Shown piece by piece: positions 63,044 through 64,000 of a stretch of 64,000 bases of DNA (position 1 is the first letter of the stretch; each line of letters opens with the position of its first letter). The notes under the pieces are model-generated. The model had not been told where the DNA came from. It was given only the letters and a program-made list of their open reading frames with translations, and did no database searches. The translations under genes and the position numbers were made by a program. This DNA is from JAGQKC01 sp965223675 (GTDB taxonomy: Bacteria > Nitrospirota > Nitrospiria > Nitrospirales > UBA8639). The DNA lies in contig OZ245013.1 of the NCBI GenBank assembly GCA_965223675.1, positions 3,224,001 to 3,288,000 of the forward strand, given 5' to 3'.

Positions 63044-64000
63044 CTAAGACGTCACACATTCTTTCTGACGCTTATTTCGATCCAAGGCTACGAGTAGGAG
63101 TGATATGGCTGCTGGGGTGATTCCTGATATGCGTGAAGCCTGACCAATAGAAGAGGGTTTGACACGATTTAGCTTTTCTAGAACTTCATTTGAAAATCCT
63201 GTTACAGAATTATAGTTAAAATCTACAGGAATTCTGCGATCTTCCAGTTTCTTAAATTTCGCAACTTGCTGCTCTTGACGAAGTATATAACCCTCATATT
63301 TCACCGCTACTTCTAGCGCTTCCATAAAGTCTTCATCTCTATCATCTTGTCCTACGGAAAGGCTAAGCAACTGTTTGTAAGAGACATTTGGCCTTTTAAG
63401 AAGTTGCGCTAAAGTTAGATTATTCGTGCCGAGGTCAACTCCTAGTGATTCTATATCCTGAAACCCATTTTTTCGTGTTGGGGTGGTGTCTTGTAATCGC
63501 GCAATTTCCTCCTGGATTCGCTCACGCTTTTGATGAAATTTTTGGTAGACATTGTCATCAATAAGACCAAGTCGATGGCCAATATCCATCAGACGCATAT
63601 CTGCATTATCTTGCCGTAAAATCAGGCGATGTTCTGCTCGAGAGGTGAACATTCGATAGGGTTCTCTCGTATCTTTTGTGATCAAATCATCAATGAGAAC
63701 GCCTATATAGGCCTGCGACCGGTCCAAAATGAGCGGCGGTTCGTTTTTAATACGAAGCGCAGCATTAATGCCAGCAATGATCCCTTGCGCCGCTGCCTCC
63801 TCATAGCCGGAGGTCCCGTTTATCTGCCCTGCGTGATACAAACCCTCAACAAGCTTGGTTTCCAACGTTTCATGAAGTTGACATGGAGGAAAATAATCAT
63901 ATTCCACGGCATAGCCAGGCTTTAAAAATTTCGCATGCTCGAGGCCAGCAATGGTTTTAACCATGGCCTGCTGCACATCAATGGGGAGACTCGTCGAAAT
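63044..64000 (-). CDS. mnmG: tRNA uridine-5-carboxymethylaminomethyl modification enzyme MnmG, N-terminus outside the window
   Basis: 318 codons of the C-terminal half are present, continuing past base 64000. ISTSLPIDVQQAMVKTIAGL, PGYAVEYDYFPP, LYHAGQINGTSGYEEAAAQG and TSRAEHRLILRQDNAD are MnmG hallmarks; the C-terminal helical domain binds MnmE (VKPSSIGQASRISGITPAAI). It modifies U34 of several tRNAs. Confidence 0.96.
   Translation of the reverse strand: MSTSLPIDVQQAMVKTIAGLEHAKFLKPGYAVEYDYFPPCQLHETLETKLVEGLYHAGQINGTSGYEEAAAQGIIAGINAALRIKNEPPLILDRSQAYIGVLIDDLITKDTREPYRMFTSRAEHRLILRQDNADMRLMDIGHRLGLIDDNVYQKFHQKRERIQEEIARLQDTTPTRKNGFQDIESLGVDLGTNNLTLAQLLKRPNVSYKQLLSLSVGQDDRDEDFMEALEVAVKYEGYILRQEQQVAKFKKLEDRRIPVDFNYNSVTGFSNEVLEKLNRVKPSSIGQASRISGITPAAISLLLVALDRNKRQKECVTS

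Noticed and set aside
62691..63047. 118-codon frame in repeat copy 2
   Set aside because: Not preserved in copy 1 and without family resemblance; treated as part of the repeat.
1..64000. CRISPR arrays
   Set aside because: No regularly spaced short direct repeats with unique spacers were seen anywhere.

Overview
The window comes from the chromosome of a diderm (Gram-negative type) bacterium with moderate GC content. It has lipoproteins, an outer-membrane barrel protein, Tat-exported SoxC and SoxD, bactofilins and a Bat (aerotolerance) operon. The overall repertoire (F1 ATPase operon, DUF1015, GldAFG-like ABC genes, SoxCD, mnmG-rsmG-parA-parB) fits Nitrospirota (a Nitrospira-like nitrite oxidiser) best, but the phylum is an inference. 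The right end (mnmG, rsmG, parA, parB, two parS sites, two bactofilins) is an origin-proximal segment.

Layout. 1-4.7 kb: a cut-off lipoprotein, two small membrane proteins, a DUF1015 protein and an HD-GYP protein. 4.8-5.5 kb: a decayed IS1595-family element. 5.9-12.1 kb: the most unusual locus. It runs in one direction and encodes a cytoplasmic-looking subtilase with proline-rich decapeptide repeats, a B12-binding radical SAM enzyme of the RiPP-maturase type, a stand-alone protein resembling the subtilase N-terminal prodomain, a 2OG-Fe(II) oxygenase and an aldo/keto reductase. It looks like an undescribed peptide or protein modification system. 12.3-13.45 kb: an initiator tRNA-fMet gene split by a group I intron, which holds a dead homing-endonuclease gene of the I-Ssp6803I type. 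A truncated second copy of the intron end plus tRNA 3' half lies beside it.

14.2-27.1 kb: a long minus-strand block, moxR-DUF58-DUF4381-batA-batBC-batD followed by gliding-type ABC ATPase, permease and GldG-like protein and a DUF4340 protein. 27.4-38.6 kb: Hsp20, dienelactone hydrolase, soxCD, a frameshifted TPR protein, an ArnT-like glycosyltransferase, DUF2278, and an SDR/fatty-acid-hydroxylase/DoxX operon. 38.8-41.4 kb: an AstE-like/GCS2-like pair.

41.7-47.7 kb: an accessory zone with an OM barrel, two decayed ParDE-like modules around a six-repeat lipoprotein, a 19-bp inverted repeat, a truncated Rhs toxin with a possible immunity gene, and an orphan DUF433 gene. 47.8-50.7 kb: tRNA-Arg(TCG), a Yip1-domain protein and hypotheticals. 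50.8-64 kb: rluD, atpC-D-G-A-H (F1 only), mnmA, two bactofilins, parB, parA, rsmG and mnmG. A ~390-bp duplicated segment carrying parS flanks rsmG. Two families of hairpin-forming intercistronic repeats sit inside the bat/gld and atp operons.
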